A stretch of DNA of 64,000 bases from Bermanella sp. WJH001 (GTDB taxonomy: Bacteria; Pseudomonadota; Gammaproteobacteria; Pseudomonadales; Oceanobacteraceae), in the NCBI RefSeq assembly GCF_030070105.1, contig NZ_JASJOO010000002.1:248001-312000 (forward strand), given 5' to 3'. This document shows positions 52,877 to 62,084 of this stretch, piece after piece. A model generated the notes under the pieces. The model saw nothing but the letters and a program-made list of their open reading frames with translations. It was not told where the DNA came from and did not search any database. Both the position numbers and the translations under genes were made by a program. The first letter of the stretch is position 1. Every line of letters begins with the position of its first letter.

Positions 52877-54214
52877 ATGAGCGATAACAATAAATACGCA
52901 GGCTTAAGCCAAGAGCAGCTAGACAGCCATTGGATGCCTTTCACCGGTAACCGTCAGTTTAAACAAGACCCTCGTTTAATTGTGAGCGCAGAAGGTCGCT
53001 ATTATACAGACGCCCAGGGCCGTAAAATTTTTGATGGTTTATCTGGCTTATGGACGTGTGGCTTGGGTCATAGTCGCCCAGAAATTACCGAGGCCATTGC
53101 CAAGCAAGCCAAAGAGCTAGACTACTCGCCAGCGTTTCAGTTTGGTCACCCAAAAGCATTTGAATTATCTCACCGTATTACTCAGTTCACACCAAACGGT
53201 TTGAACCGTGTTTTCTTTACTGGCTCTGGTTCTGAGTCTGTTGAAACGGCCCTTAAAATTGCGCGCGGTTACTGGCGTAAAAAAGGCCAACCCGCCAAGA
53301 CCCGTTTTATTGGTCGTTCAAAGGGGTATCACGGTGTGAACTTTGGTGGCATTTCGGTGGGAGGGATTGGCCCTAACCGTGCAATTTATGGACAAGGTAT
53401 TGAGGCGGCCCATTTACCTCACACCATGTTGGCTGAAAATGCGTTTTCGAAAGGGTTGCCAACTGAAGGGGCTTACCTAGCTGACGAACTAGAGCAAATG
53501 ATCGCCATTTATGATGCATCAAACGTGGCAGCCGTGATTGTTGAGCCAATGGCCGGTTCAGCGGGTGTGATTCCACCACCAGTGGGTTACCTAAAACGCC
53601 TTCGTGAATTGTGCACCAAGCACGATATTTTATTAATTTTTGATGAAGTGATTACCGCGTTTGGTCGCATGGGTTCAAAAACCGGTGCTGAGGAGTTTGA
53701 TGTGGTACCGGATATTATGACCACAGCAAAACAGCTAACCAATGGTGTGGTGCCAATGGGAGCGGTGATTGCGAAACAAGAAATTTACGATACCTTTATG
53801 GAACAAGGTGGCCCCGACTACATGTTAGAACTGCCACACGGTTATACCTATTCGGCACACCCTGTTGCGTGTGCGGCGGGTCTTGCGTCATTGGATTTAT
53901 TAGAAAAAGAACAATTGCCTCAACGGGTAAAAGCCATGGCACCGCAGTTTGAAGAAATGTTGCATGGCTTAAAAGGCACTCAGCACATTACCGATATCCG
54001 TAACTATGGTTTTGCAGGTGCTATGACGGTTGCTGCTAAAGATGGTCAGCCTGCATTGCGCCCTTATGAAATTGCTATGAAGATGTGGCAGAAGGGTTTT
54101 TACGTTCGTTATGGTGGTGACACCATACAATTAGGTTTGCCGTTTACTACAGAGCTAGAAGAAATTGATAGCTTGATTAATGCCTTAGGCGAATCCTTTA
54201 ATGAGGTGGATTAA
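52877..54214 (+). CDS. bauA: Omega-amino acid:pyruvate aminotransferase (BauA-like)
   Basis: The 445-residue fold-type I PLP aminotransferase shows LDSHWMPFTGNRQFK, GLSGLWTCGLGHSRPEI, TGSGSESVETALKIARGYWR, the DEVITAFGRMG loop and the PLP Lys in TTAKQLTNGVVPMGAV. This pattern is that of beta-alanine:pyruvate transaminases, giving malonate semialdehyde. It is divergent from a LysR gene and followed by an MmsA-like dehydrogenase, as in bau loci. Other omega-amines may also be substrates. Confidence 0.87.
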   Translation: MSDNNKYAGLSQEQLDSHWMPFTGNRQFKQDPRLIVSAEGRYYTDAQGRKIFDGLSGLWTCGLGHSRPEITEAIAKQAKELDYSPAFQFGHPKAFELSHRITQFTPNGLNRVFFTGSGSESVETALKIARGYWRKKGQPAKTRFIGRSKGYHGVNFGGISVGGIGPNRAIYGQGIEAAHLPHTMLAENAFSKGLPTEGAYLADELEQMIAIYDASNVAAVIVEPMAGSAGVIPPPVGYLKRLRELCTKHDILLIFDEVITAFGRMGSKTGAEEFDVVPDIMTTAKQLTNGVVPMGAVIAKQEIYDTFMEQGGPDYMLELPHGYTYSAHPVACAAGLASLDLLEKEQLPQRVKAMAPQFEEMLHGLKGTQHITDIRNYGFAGAMTVAAKDGQPALRPYEIAMKMWQKGFYVRYGGDTIQLGLPFTTELEEIDSLINALGESFNEVD

Positions 54215-54240
54215 CCCTTCGACTGGCTCAGGGAGAACGG
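54215..54240. repeat. REP-like copy right after the bauA-like gene
   Basis: CCCTTCGACTGGCTCAGGGA followed by GAACGG begins directly after the stop codon. It belongs to the same family as the array at 1493-1710. Confidence 0.75.
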
Positions 54241-54248
54241 GGCATATA

Positions 54249-54380
54249 TGTGGGAGGGCGTACCCAAAACACTTGCTACGCTCATGGGGTATGCAGCGTT
54301 GCGCGCGATAACACAAACAACAAAAGTAGGAGGCTGCTTGCAGGCGACTGAGTAAAAACCTGTCATCTGCACGCAGCGCC
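54249..54380. repeat. REP fragments of the RAYT-linked family
   Basis: GGGAGGGCGTACCCAA, then CTACGCTCATGGGG and GTATGC resemble the copies at 38193 and 38291 (GTAGGAGGGTGTACCCAAT, CACTGCG, GGGGCATGC). Further on, GTAGGAGGCTGC and GCAGCGCCCGA partly match the element ends. The copies are diverged. Confidence 0.6.
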
Positions 54381-54444
54381 CGAAAACAGCAGTTTTGAAA
54401 TTTTAAAAGATTAAAAGAATTTAATAATAGGTAAGGATAAAAAG

Positions 54445-55947
54445 ATGAACGTAGTTGGTCATTTAATTAACGGCACTCTTATACACACTGGTGTAAACGA
54501 CTCAGCCCGCACCCAAGACGTATTCAACCCTGCAACGGGTAAAGCAGAAAAAAAAGTGGCATTAGCCTCTAAGCAAACTACAGAGCAAGCCATCGCAGCA
54601 GCGCAAGCGGCTTACCCAGAATGGCGTAATACTCCAGCCATTAAACGTGCCCGTATTATGTTTCGTTTTAAAGAGTTGTTAGAAGCCAACGCCGACAAAA
54701 TTTGCCAAATGATTGGTGAAGAGCACGGTAAAATTTCTCACGATGCAGCCGGTGAATTACAACGCGGTATTGAAAATGTTGAATTTGCCTGTGGCGCACC
54801 CGAGCTTTTAAAAGGCGAGCACAGCCGTAACGTAGGCCCTGGTATTGATTCTTGGAGCGAGTTTCAACCATTAGGTGTGGTTGCCGGTATTACACCGTTT
54901 AACTTCCCAGCCATGGTGCCAATGTGGATGTTTCCGCTGGCGATTGTGTGCGGTAATACGTTTGTACTTAAGCCGTCTGAGCGTGATCCGTCTTCTACTT
55001 TATATATTGCGCAACTGTTGCAAGAAGCAGGTTTACCAGATGGTGTTATGAACGTGGTAAACGGTGATAAAGAATCGGTAGACGTACTATTAACAGACGA
55101 GCGTGTAAAAGCGGTGAGTTTTGTGGGTTCAACCCCAATTGCGGAATACATTTACGCAACGGCCAATGCACATGGCAAGCGTTGCCAGGCATTGGGTGGA
55201 GCGAAAAACCACGCGATTGTGATGCCAGATGCGGACATTGATAACGCCGTTACCCAATTACTCGGTGCTGCGTTTGGTTCATCTGGTGAGCGCTGCATGG
55301 CACTTTCTGTTGCAGTTGCGGTAGGTGATGAAGCCGGTGATGCCTTGGTAAGTAAAATGAAAGAGGCCATGTCTGGTTTAACCGTGGGAGCGTTCTCAAA
55401 TGCATCCAATGATTTTGGCCCAGTGATTACCGCCGCACACAAAGAAAAAGTACAAGGCTACATCACATCAGCTGAAAAAGACGGGGCAAAAATTGTGGTT
55501 GATGGCCGTGATCCTAAAGTAGACGGCTATGAGGACGGCTTCTTTGTAGGCGCAACCTTGATTGATAACGTGACAGCCAATATGGATAGCTACGAAGCTG
55601 AAATCTTTGGTCCAGTACTGCAAGTGGTGCGTGTAAAAACCATGGAAGAAGCCATGAAGCTGATCAACGATCACGAATACGGTAATGGTACCTGTATCTT
55701 TACCCGTGACGGTGAAGCGGCGCGTTACTTCTCTGACAATATCCAAGTGGGCATGGTGGGTATTAACGTACCGCTACCTGTACCGGTTGCATACCACAGC
55801 TTTGGTGGTTGGAAGCGTTCATTGTTTGGTGATTTGCACGCATACGGCCCAGATGGTGTGCGTTTCTACACCAAACGTAAAACTATTACGCAACGCTGGC
55901 CTTCAAGTGGTGTGCGTGAAGGCGTGAGTATGTCTTTTCCAAGTTAA
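54445..55947 (+). CDS. mmsA: CoA-acylating methylmalonate/malonate-semialdehyde dehydrogenase
   Basis: The 500-residue enzyme converts methylmalonate semialdehyde or malonate semialdehyde with CoA and NAD to propionyl-CoA or acetyl-CoA. MmsA-specific stretches are visible: GVVAGITPFNFPAMVPMWMF, QALGGAKNHAIVMPDAD, the catalytic Cys in SSGERCMALS and YGNGTCIFTRDG. Next to a BauA-like aminotransferase it most likely works as BauC/malonate-semialdehyde dehydrogenase in beta-alanine breakdown, although valine or inositol pathways use the same family. Separated from bauA by 230 bp with REP sequences. Confidence 0.92.
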   Translation: MNVVGHLINGTLIHTGVNDSARTQDVFNPATGKAEKKVALASKQTTEQAIAAAQAAYPEWRNTPAIKRARIMFRFKELLEANADKICQMIGEEHGKISHDAAGELQRGIENVEFACGAPELLKGEHSRNVGPGIDSWSEFQPLGVVAGITPFNFPAMVPMWMFPLAIVCGNTFVLKPSERDPSSTLYIAQLLQEAGLPDGVMNVVNGDKESVDVLLTDERVKAVSFVGSTPIAEYIYATANAHGKRCQALGGAKNHAIVMPDADIDNAVTQLLGAAFGSSGERCMALSVAVAVGDEAGDALVSKMKEAMSGLTVGAFSNASNDFGPVITAAHKEKVQGYITSAEKDGAKIVVDGRDPKVDGYEDGFFVGATLIDNVTANMDSYEAEIFGPVLQVVRVKTMEEAMKLINDHEYGNGTCIFTRDGEAARYFSDNIQVGMVGINVPLPVPVAYHSFGGWKRSLFGDLHAYGPDGVRFYTKRKTITQRWPSSGVREGVSMSFPS

Positions 55948-55978
55948 TAATTTAATAGTTAATTATTAGTTGTATCGA

Positions 55979-56009
55979 AGCCGTAACCTTTTAGGTTGCG
56001 GTTTTTTAT
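55979..56009 (+). terminator. Intrinsic terminator after mmsA
   Basis: CCGTAACC pairs with GGTTGCGG around a TTTTA loop, followed by TTTTTT. Confidence 0.85.
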
Positions 56010-56128
56010 GGGGTAAATAAAATTATTTTTTAGGGGCCCAATGTGCACTGAATATTATTTTGAACAAAATAGATATGCCTGATCATCAGGCGTTGCGCTC
56101 TGTTTTTAATTAAGCAACTAAGGTTAAT

Positions 56129-56758
56129 ATGCATACGCCGAATAGTTTTAAGCAAGAAGATGACGCTCATTTAAAAGAAGTGATACGTGAATATCCCTTT
56201 GCAACATTAATAACACACTCTGAGACGGGTGTGGATGCAATGCATTTGCCTGTTATGCTTGCAAATGTCGAAGGTCGTGATGTCATTCAAGCTCATATCG
56301 CTAGATCAAACAAAGTATGGGAGTCTGTTGAGAATGGTTCTGAGGTGTTGCTAATTTTTAATGGCCCAAATTGTTATGTTTCGCCAAGTTATTATCCAAC
56401 TAAGGAAGAGACAGGAAAAGCGGTTCCTACATGGAACTATGTTGTTGTTCACTTGAAAGGAAAAATATCATTTATTCACGATGAAAAATGGACTTATAAC
56501 GTGCTTGATTCATTGACTCATAAACATGAGTCGAATCAAAAAAATCCTTGGGCTATTTCGGATGCGCCGGATGCATACATAGAGAAAATGTTGTCAGCAG
56601 TTGTGGGTGTGGAAGTTTCAATCGATTCAATAAAAGGGCAGTGGAAGTTGAGTCAAAATCAGCCTGTAGTAAATAAAGTTGGTGTGGTAAAAGGATTGCT
56701 TGAAAGAGGTGGTGAGAATGATGTTCAGGTGTCTCATTTAGTTAAAGAACGGCTATAA
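56129..56758 (+). CDS. PaiB-like FMN-binding protein
   Basis: The 209-residue protein has the split-barrel FMN-binding pattern of PaiB: N-terminal HTPNSFKQED, then YPFATLITHSETGVDAMHLPV, VLLIFNGPNCYVSPSYYP and VPTWNYVVVHLKG. PaiB was named a negative transcriptional regulator in Bacillus, but many members are flavin oxidoreductase-like. AAGGTT precedes the ATG. It is not next to a PaiA-type gene, although a GNAT gene (57624), the PaiA family, is one gene away. Confidence 0.88.
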   Translation: MHTPNSFKQEDDAHLKEVIREYPFATLITHSETGVDAMHLPVMLANVEGRDVIQAHIARSNKVWESVENGSEVLLIFNGPNCYVSPSYYPTKEETGKAVPTWNYVVVHLKGKISFIHDEKWTYNVLDSLTHKHESNQKNPWAISDAPDAYIEKMLSAVVGVEVSIDSIKGQWKLSQNQPVVNKVGVVKGLLERGGENDVQVSHLVKERL

Positions 56759-56854
56759 AAAAATTTTGGGTTGTTTTAACTATGATTTATTGTTTTAGAT
56801 TAACTAAAAAATCGTTATAAAAATACAACTATATTAATATATCAAGGAGGATTT

Positions 56855-57562
56855 ATGTTTGCGCCAGTGTATCCGCACGATAACATTAAGAAATTATATG
56901 ATGGAGTTTATGTGCTGTATGGCAGCATAAAAATGGGGCCAGGAATGCGCATGAGTCGCAATATGGTTATTCTTAAAGAAGGAGAGAAGCTGACGCTTAT
57001 AAATCCAGTAAGGATGAGTGAAGCGGGTTTGGCAAGCTTAGATAAACTAGGACGAGTACAAAAGGTGATTCGTTTGGGTGATTTTCATGGGCTTGATGAT
57101 GCTTTTTATTTAAACCGCTATAGTTGTGAATTTTGGGCGCAGAAAGGGCAAAGTACTTACGAATACCCCAATCCAAGTAAAGAGATTAACTCTAAGACTG
57201 AAGGGCCAATAAAAGGCTCTCAATTTTTTATATTTGAAGACGCTATATTCCCAGAAGCAGCATTGCTTATTAAAAATCATGGTTTGTTAATCACAACAGA
57301 TAGCATTCAATATTATAAAGATTGGCGTTATTTTTCTTGGTTTACGAAAAATGTGTTTAAGTTACTAGGCTTTAAAATGGGGATTAACATTGGCGGTCCT
57401 TGGCTTAAGCGTGTTACCCCAAAAGGAACGACCTTAAAGAGCGATTTTGATCAATTACTAACATTTGATTTTGATAGTATGATTGCAGCCCATGGGACGC
57501 ATCTTACCTCGAATGCAAAAGAGATGATAAAAGTTGAAATGGAACACGTTTTTACGAACTGA
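56855..57562 (+). CDS. Metallo-beta-lactamase-fold-like protein lacking the metal motif, unknown function
   Basis: The 235-residue protein resembles MBL-fold or DUF4336-like proteins: DGVYVLYGSIKMGPG, NMVILKEGEKLTLINPVR, a short RLGDFHGLDDAFYL and a C-terminal AAHGTHLTSNAKE. The HxHxDH metal motif is absent (GDFHGLDD stands in its place), so hydrolase activity is doubtful. A very strong AAGGAGG ribosome-binding site precedes it. It is between PaiB-like and GNAT genes; possible operon. Confidence 0.6.
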   Translation: MFAPVYPHDNIKKLYDGVYVLYGSIKMGPGMRMSRNMVILKEGEKLTLINPVRMSEAGLASLDKLGRVQKVIRLGDFHGLDDAFYLNRYSCEFWAQKGQSTYEYPNPSKEINSKTEGPIKGSQFFIFEDAIFPEAALLIKNHGLLITTDSIQYYKDWRYFSWFTKNVFKLLGFKMGINIGGPWLKRVTPKGTTLKSDFDQLLTFDFDSMIAAHGTHLTSNAKEMIKVEMEHVFTN

Positions 57563-57623
57563 TCTAGCAATATAAATACAACTTTACTCTAATTAAAAAC
57601 TATAGAAATGGATTCACTTTACG

Positions 57624-58106
57624 ATGGTTACTGAAGTATTTATAGCTGATTATAATGACTCTAATCATGCTTCTGATATTGCTTTTTTATTAAATGATTA
57701 TGCACAAGATGAAATGGGTGGGGGTGAGGCATTGCCTGATTCTGTACAAGTTAATTTAGCGGTAGAGCTTGCTAAGTTACCCCATGCATTCACCGTTATA
57801 TGTTATGTAGATGGTGAGCCAGCGGGTTTAGCCAATTGTTTTATGGGGTTTTCAACTTTTAAATGTAAGCCCTTGATTAATATTCATGACCTGAGTGTGG
57901 TTGAAAGGTTTAGAGGACAAGGTATTAGCCAGATGCTGTTGGCGAAAGTTGAAGAGCAAGCCAAAATTAAAGGCTGCTGTAAGGTGACGTTGGAAGTATT
58001 AGAGGGTAATGAGGCCGCTCGTCATTCATATCTTAAGTTTGGCTTTGATGGCTACGAGCTTGATCCTAAAATGGGTAAGGCATTATTTTGGCAAAAATTG
58101 ATTTGA
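57624..58106 (+). CDS. GNAT-family N-acetyltransferase
   Basis: The 160-residue protein has the GNAT acetyl-CoA loop (ERFRGQGISQMLLAKVEEQAK) and the preceding INIHDLSVV strand; the C-terminus ends HSYLKFGFDGYEL. Substrate unknown. It lies 61 nt after the MBL-like gene and is followed by a frameshifted second GNAT gene. Confidence 0.85.
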   Translation: MVTEVFIADYNDSNHASDIAFLLNDYAQDEMGGGEALPDSVQVNLAVELAKLPHAFTVICYVDGEPAGLANCFMGFSTFKCKPLINIHDLSVVERFRGQGISQMLLAKVEEQAKIKGCCKVTLEVLEGNEAARHSYLKFGFDGYELDPKMGKALFWQKLI

Positions 58107-58168
58107 AATATGAGTTAACTTTTCACACTTTGATTTTATAAATTTTTTTCATTTAGGTGGCACTTTTT

Positions 58169-58689
58169 ATGACTAAACCCTTAAACTTGAAGAGTATGAC
58201 TTTTTCAACGGAACGCCTTCATGTAAAAGCGGTGACTCATGATCAAGACCATTCAATGGATGAACTGTTATTAAGATAGCGTCTATTTTATCTGAAGGGG
58301 TAGTTGAGTCGTTACCGCCTTATTTTCATGGTATTAAAAATACCCGGCAGGCTGAAATTTGGTTGTATAAAATGCAGGCTGAAAGCTGTTTTTATGGTGT
58401 GTATGAGCGATCCTCAAGTGAGCTAATAGGTTTTTTATTTTTACATGAAAGCGAAGATAACACAGCCCATCTAGGTTATTTACTTAGCGAGCAAAGTTGG
58501 GGTGTTGGGTTTGCTAGCGAATTGCTGCTAGATTTGGTTAGGGAGTTAAAATCGAACCAGCTATTGTGCACCTTAATTGCAGGAGTTGATGAGAGCAATG
58601 TAGCGTCGATTCGTGTGTTGCGCAAAGCACAGTTTACTGAGCAAAGCAGGGGTGAAAATGGCGTGTTGTTTTTTCAATGTGCACTTTAA
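58169..58689 (+). pseudogene. Frameshifted GNAT acetyltransferase gene (RimJ-like)
   Basis: ATG 58169 (AGGTGG upstream) opens a frame reading FSTERLHVKAVTH, typical of a RimJ/RimL-type N-terminus, but it stops at TAG 58277-58279. The protein continues in the -1 frame (IASILSEGVVESLPPYF to the end at 58689), including SSELIGFLFLHE and the acetyl-CoA segment SEQSWGVGFASELLLDL. One added A near 58273-58275 would restore ~174 residues. It is either inactive or a sequence error. Confidence 0.82.
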
Positions 58690-58737
58690 AACCAAAAAAC
58701 CAAAAAACCAAAAAACCAAAAAATCGGTTTTTTGGTT
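58690..58737 (+). terminator. CCAAAAAA microsatellite forming a terminator hairpin
   Basis: The 8-mer CCAAAAAA is repeated four times directly after the GNAT stop. AAACCAAAAAACC then pairs with GGTTTTTTGGTTT around a few bases, giving an AT-rich hairpin. The repeat number could vary by slippage. Confidence 0.65.
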
Positions 58738-58750
58738 TAGGTGATAGCGG

Positions 58751-59197
58751 TTAGTGGTGCTTGGCGGCTTGAAGCTGGTTGAAGTTAACTCGGATTTCAT
58801 CCGGTATCTCGCAACTCTCGTTTAATTTGTAATTATAATAAACCACCATGCCTTCACCCTTAGCGGCAAGGGTTTCATGTTGTTCACTAAAAACACCGTA
58901 TTCCATCGTAAACCGTTTTTCGCTGATTTCTTTGATGCGTGCGCCAATTAAAATACGATCAGGAAAGCTAACCGGTGCTCTAAATTGGCATTGAGTGCTT
59001 GCTAAAATAGGGCCTATGTTAGTGGCTTCCATGTGTGGCATGACACCTGTTTTTTCAAAAAACGCCATACGCGCGTCTTCAAAATAGCGAAAATATACGG
59101 TGTTGTTTACATGGTTGAATGCATCCATGTCACCCCAGATGACATCTTGCTTAACAATCACGGCGTACTCTTCAATAAATCGTTGTTTGGGTGTCAT
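58751..59197 (-). CDS. Acyl-CoA thioesterase (4-hydroxybenzoyl-CoA thioesterase / YbgC-like)
   Basis: The 148-residue hot-dog-fold protein has the family motif DMDAFNHVNNTVYFRYFEDARMAFF near residue 22, with the catalytic Asp in DMDAFNHVNN. It hydrolyses an acyl-CoA; the acyl group is unknown. It starts 9 nt after the nitronate monooxygenase-like gene ends, so the two are co-transcribed. Confidence 0.88.
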   Translation of the reverse strand: MTPKQRFIEEYAVIVKQDVIWGDMDAFNHVNNTVYFRYFEDARMAFFEKTGVMPHMEATNIGPILASTQCQFRAPVSFPDRILIGARIKEISEKRFTMEYGVFSEQHETLAAKGEGMVVYYNYKLNESCEIPDEIRVNFNQLQAAKHH

Positions 59198-59206
59198 GGT
59201 TGTTCC

Positions 59207-60160
59207 TTATTGGGCAAACGGCTTTTTATCGCAGGCTTGTTGGTATTCGCTGATTAAGTTATCAACTAATTGTTGCACACTAATAATAGTATGTATGCCT
59301 CCAACACCGTGGCCTGCGCTCCAAATATCCGTCCAGCTGTTGGTGTCACCTAGATCTAAGTCTACGTGACCTTTTGCGGTTAATGATTTTACGTCAATGC
59401 CAGCATTTTCAAGGGACTCCTTTAAATAATTGCAATGAACCCCTGTAAAATGGTCACTGTAAATGATGTCGTCTATCTGGCTTTTTATGAGCATGTCTTT
59501 GTAGGCTTGAGGCACTTGTGCTTCTTCGGTTGCGATAAACCGAGTGCCCATGTATACCATATCTGCCCCTAAGGCTTCGGCCGCTCGGATGCTGTAACCA
59601 TCGTTAATCGCACCGGCCAAGATCAGCGGACCATCCCAAAACCCTCGAATTTCTCGCACCAAAGCAAATGGATTTAATGTGCCACCGTGGCCGCCGGCTC
59701 CACTGGCGACAACGATGATGCCATCCACACCTGCTTCAATGGCTTTTTTTGCATGCTGGGTTTTAATGACATCATGAAACACCATGCCACCCCATTCGTG
59801 CACATCTTTAACGATCTGTGCAGGGTTACCTTGACTGGTAATCACCAAGGGGACTTTATGTTTTTTGATTAGTGCGTGATCCGCCATTAGGCGTGAGTTG
59901 GAAGGGTGTACAACTTGATTCACCGCAAATGGCGCAACTTTAGTATTTGGGTTGTTTTTTTGGTAAGTCTCAAGGGTATTGGATATTTCGCTTAACCATT
60001 CATCTAGCTTTTCTTGAGGCCTAATATTCAAGGCAGGAAAGCTTCCGATTACGCCATTTTTACAGCATTCAATTACCAGTTTTGGGCTGCTCACTAAAAA
60101 CATAGGGGCACAAATGACAGGCAGGTTTAAACGTGATGTAAGTGTTTTGAATGCTGACAT
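59207..60160 (-). CDS. Nitronate monooxygenase-like FMN protein (2-nitropropane dioxygenase family)
   Basis: The 317-residue TIM-barrel protein has NLPVICAPMFLVSSP at the N-terminus, VVASGAGGHGG (FMN phosphate region) and GALGADMVYMGTRFIATEE-type segments (here ALGADMVYMGTRFIA). The family oxidises nitronates or enoyl-ACP relatives, and some members are FMN reductases. It is co-transcribed with the thioesterase. Substrate unknown. Confidence 0.88.
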   Translation of the reverse strand: MSAFKTLTSRLNLPVICAPMFLVSSPKLVIECCKNGVIGSFPALNIRPQEKLDEWLSEISNTLETYQKNNPNTKVAPFAVNQVVHPSNSRLMADHALIKKHKVPLVITSQGNPAQIVKDVHEWGGMVFHDVIKTQHAKKAIEAGVDGIIVVASGAGGHGGTLNPFALVREIRGFWDGPLILAGAINDGYSIRAAEALGADMVYMGTRFIATEEAQVPQAYKDMLIKSQIDDIIYSDHFTGVHCNYLKESLENAGIDVKSLTAKGHVDLDLGDTNSWTDIWSAGHGVGGIHTIISVQQLVDNLISEYQQACDKKPFAQ

Positions 60161-60290
60161 ATTACATGTTTCTTATTTTAATCGTTTATCTACTGTACCT
60201 TGTTATGGACGTTTTGATAATTGGCCATATATGACAAATTACTTTGTATTTTATGCGTCGCACGAAGGAGGGTTTCTAAATGACACTTAT

Positions 60291-61070
60291 TTAGTTAGAC
60301 GGGCTTTGAGTGGCCAAGCCATATTTTTCGAGGAGTTGATTAAGAGAGCCATTTTGTTGGATCTTTGCTATTAACTTGTTAATTTTCTTAGCATTTAGTG
60401 GGTGGCTTTTTCTAATTAAAATTGTGTGCTCATAGTGCTGGTCAAATTTGTCATTAATTAAGAGAGTATCATTTAGCTGAGGGTTATATTTGATTTGTTG
60501 TTGAAGGTAAGAATAACTTGCAATTCCTAGCTCAGTCTTGTCATTTAATACTTGATTCATCACGGTTTGGGGGGTGTTAACGAGCTTGATGTTAAATTTC
60601 TTTTTAAGAATCTTGGTGTCTGTAATGTTGTCTAAAAAGCGGTAGTGGTACCCTAAAATAGCCACTATGCTTTTATTGGATATGTCATCAAAGTAGTTTT
60701 TATTTCGCCCTTTAATTCTATGGGTAAAAAATACTTCGCCACCTGTTAAGAATACATTGCTGGCTTCAATATCATGCTTATCCCAGCTCCAACTGATGTT
60801 TTCAAAAAATATGGCATCAAACACACCTCTTTTAAAATCGCTATAACGTCGATTAGGGCTGGTTGGGATAAAACTAAAGTGATATTGGGACTGTTGCTGG
60901 TTTAATAGTTTAATAAGGTCGATTGTCAGGCCCGAAGCATCCTGCCCCTTCATTTGAATAAAAGGGTGAAACAAGTAACCGCCGACTTTCACTTCGACAG
61001 CCTCTGCAAAAGTGAGTGAGCAGGCCAAACTTTGAAGAATGATGACTAGGCCAACTAGACGTTTAAACAT
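60291..61070 (-). CDS. Periplasmic solute-binding protein (SBP_bac_3-like)
   Basis: The 259-residue protein has a signal peptide (about residues 1-22, ending SLTFAEA) and a two-lobed amino-acid-binding fold: VKVGGYLFHPFIQ, ASGLTIDLIKLLNQQ, DAIFFENISWSWD and the C-terminal LNQLLEKYGL. No ABC membrane or ATPase gene is adjacent, so it may be an orphan or sensor-type protein. Ligand unknown. Confidence 0.8.
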   Translation of the reverse strand: MFKRLVGLVIILQSLACSLTFAEAVEVKVGGYLFHPFIQMKGQDASGLTIDLIKLLNQQQSQYHFSFIPTSPNRRYSDFKRGVFDAIFFENISWSWDKHDIEASNVFLTGGEVFFTHRIKGRNKNYFDDISNKSIVAILGYHYRFLDNITDTKILKKKFNIKLVNTPQTVMNQVLNDKTELGIASYSYLQQQIKYNPQLNDTLLINDKFDQHYEHTILIRKSHPLNAKKINKLIAKIQQNGSLNQLLEKYGLATQSPSN

Positions 61071-61142
61071 GGAAAAATTCGTTAAACATAATCATTAAAT
61101 CTAGCAGTTAATTGATATAGTGCTAGTTGTATAAGCCTTAGT

Positions 61143-62000
61143 TTATGCAGGTTTTGGCTTTTTACCACTAACATTCCACAAGCCCGCCACAATGATCAGA
61201 GCACTGCCAATAATTGTGGTGATTAATAGTGTTTCACCCCAGAAAACCCAACCTAATGTAGCACCATATACCACAGAGCTATAAACATAAGGGCCAATCT
61301 GGCCAGGATTGGCGATACGGTATGCTCGGGTAAGAGCCAGTTGCCCACATGTGGCCACTAGGCCCATTAATACGATCCATGGCCAGTGTTGTGCACTGGG
61401 CCAGAATGGGCTCCAGAACAGCGGAATGACCGATAGCACGGTACTGATGGCACCAAAATAAAACACGATTCGCACGCTAGATTCGGTTGAACCCATGCGG
61501 CGGATGCAAACCTTAGCGGTACTGGCCAGTGCTGCCGCGCCTATGCCAATAAGGGCCACAGGTGTGAAGTTCTCTGTGCCTGGGCGCAGTATGAACATGA
61601 CCCCAATAAAACCAATAGCAATTGCCCAGCCTGTTTTAGCTTTAATTGACTCCCCAAGCCAAATGGCCGCAACAATTGGCATAAAAAATGGGCTGGTTAG
61701 TTTTACTAGAAACGCCTCAGCAAGGGGCATGTTGCCAATGACATAAAAAAAGCCATACATAGCACTTAGGCCCACAACGGCTCTTAAAAGGTGTAGATGC
61801 CAAACAGAGGTTTTCAGCTGATTAAAGCCATTATGCATGATGATGGGTACAAGCATGATCAAGCCAAACAGGTTGCGATAAAACACGATGTGTTCGGTGG
61901 GCATATCATGACTTAGGTGTTTAATGATGGCCCCCATGATAGATAAGAGGCCTTCGCCTAGAAGAATCAGTAAGGCACCTTGGATCACATTATTTGGCAT
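61143..62000 (-). CDS. EamA/DMT-family transporter
   Basis: The 285-residue protein has about ten membrane segments in two EamA repeats (first about 5-130, second about 145-275), with LVKLTSPFFMPIVAAIWLGE in the middle, as in DMT exporters. Substrate unknown. It is upstream (on the minus strand) of the solute-binding-protein gene with ~70 nt between, and divergent from clpB. Confidence 0.85.
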   Translation of the reverse strand: MPNNVIQGALLILLGEGLLSIMGAIIKHLSHDMPTEHIVFYRNLFGLIMLVPIIMHNGFNQLKTSVWHLHLLRAVVGLSAMYGFFYVIGNMPLAEAFLVKLTSPFFMPIVAAIWLGESIKAKTGWAIAIGFIGVMFILRPGTENFTPVALIGIGAAALASTAKVCIRRMGSTESSVRIVFYFGAISTVLSVIPLFWSPFWPSAQHWPWIVLMGLVATCGQLALTRAYRIANPGQIGPYVYSSVVYGATLGWVFWGETLLITTIIGSALIIVAGLWNVSGKKPKPA

Positions 62001-62084
62001 ATACAGCTGCGCATTCGATAGATAATAAAAGGGAGGCTATTATACAGAAACTCCTATTATTTGATGCAGGTCAATGGCTCATTA

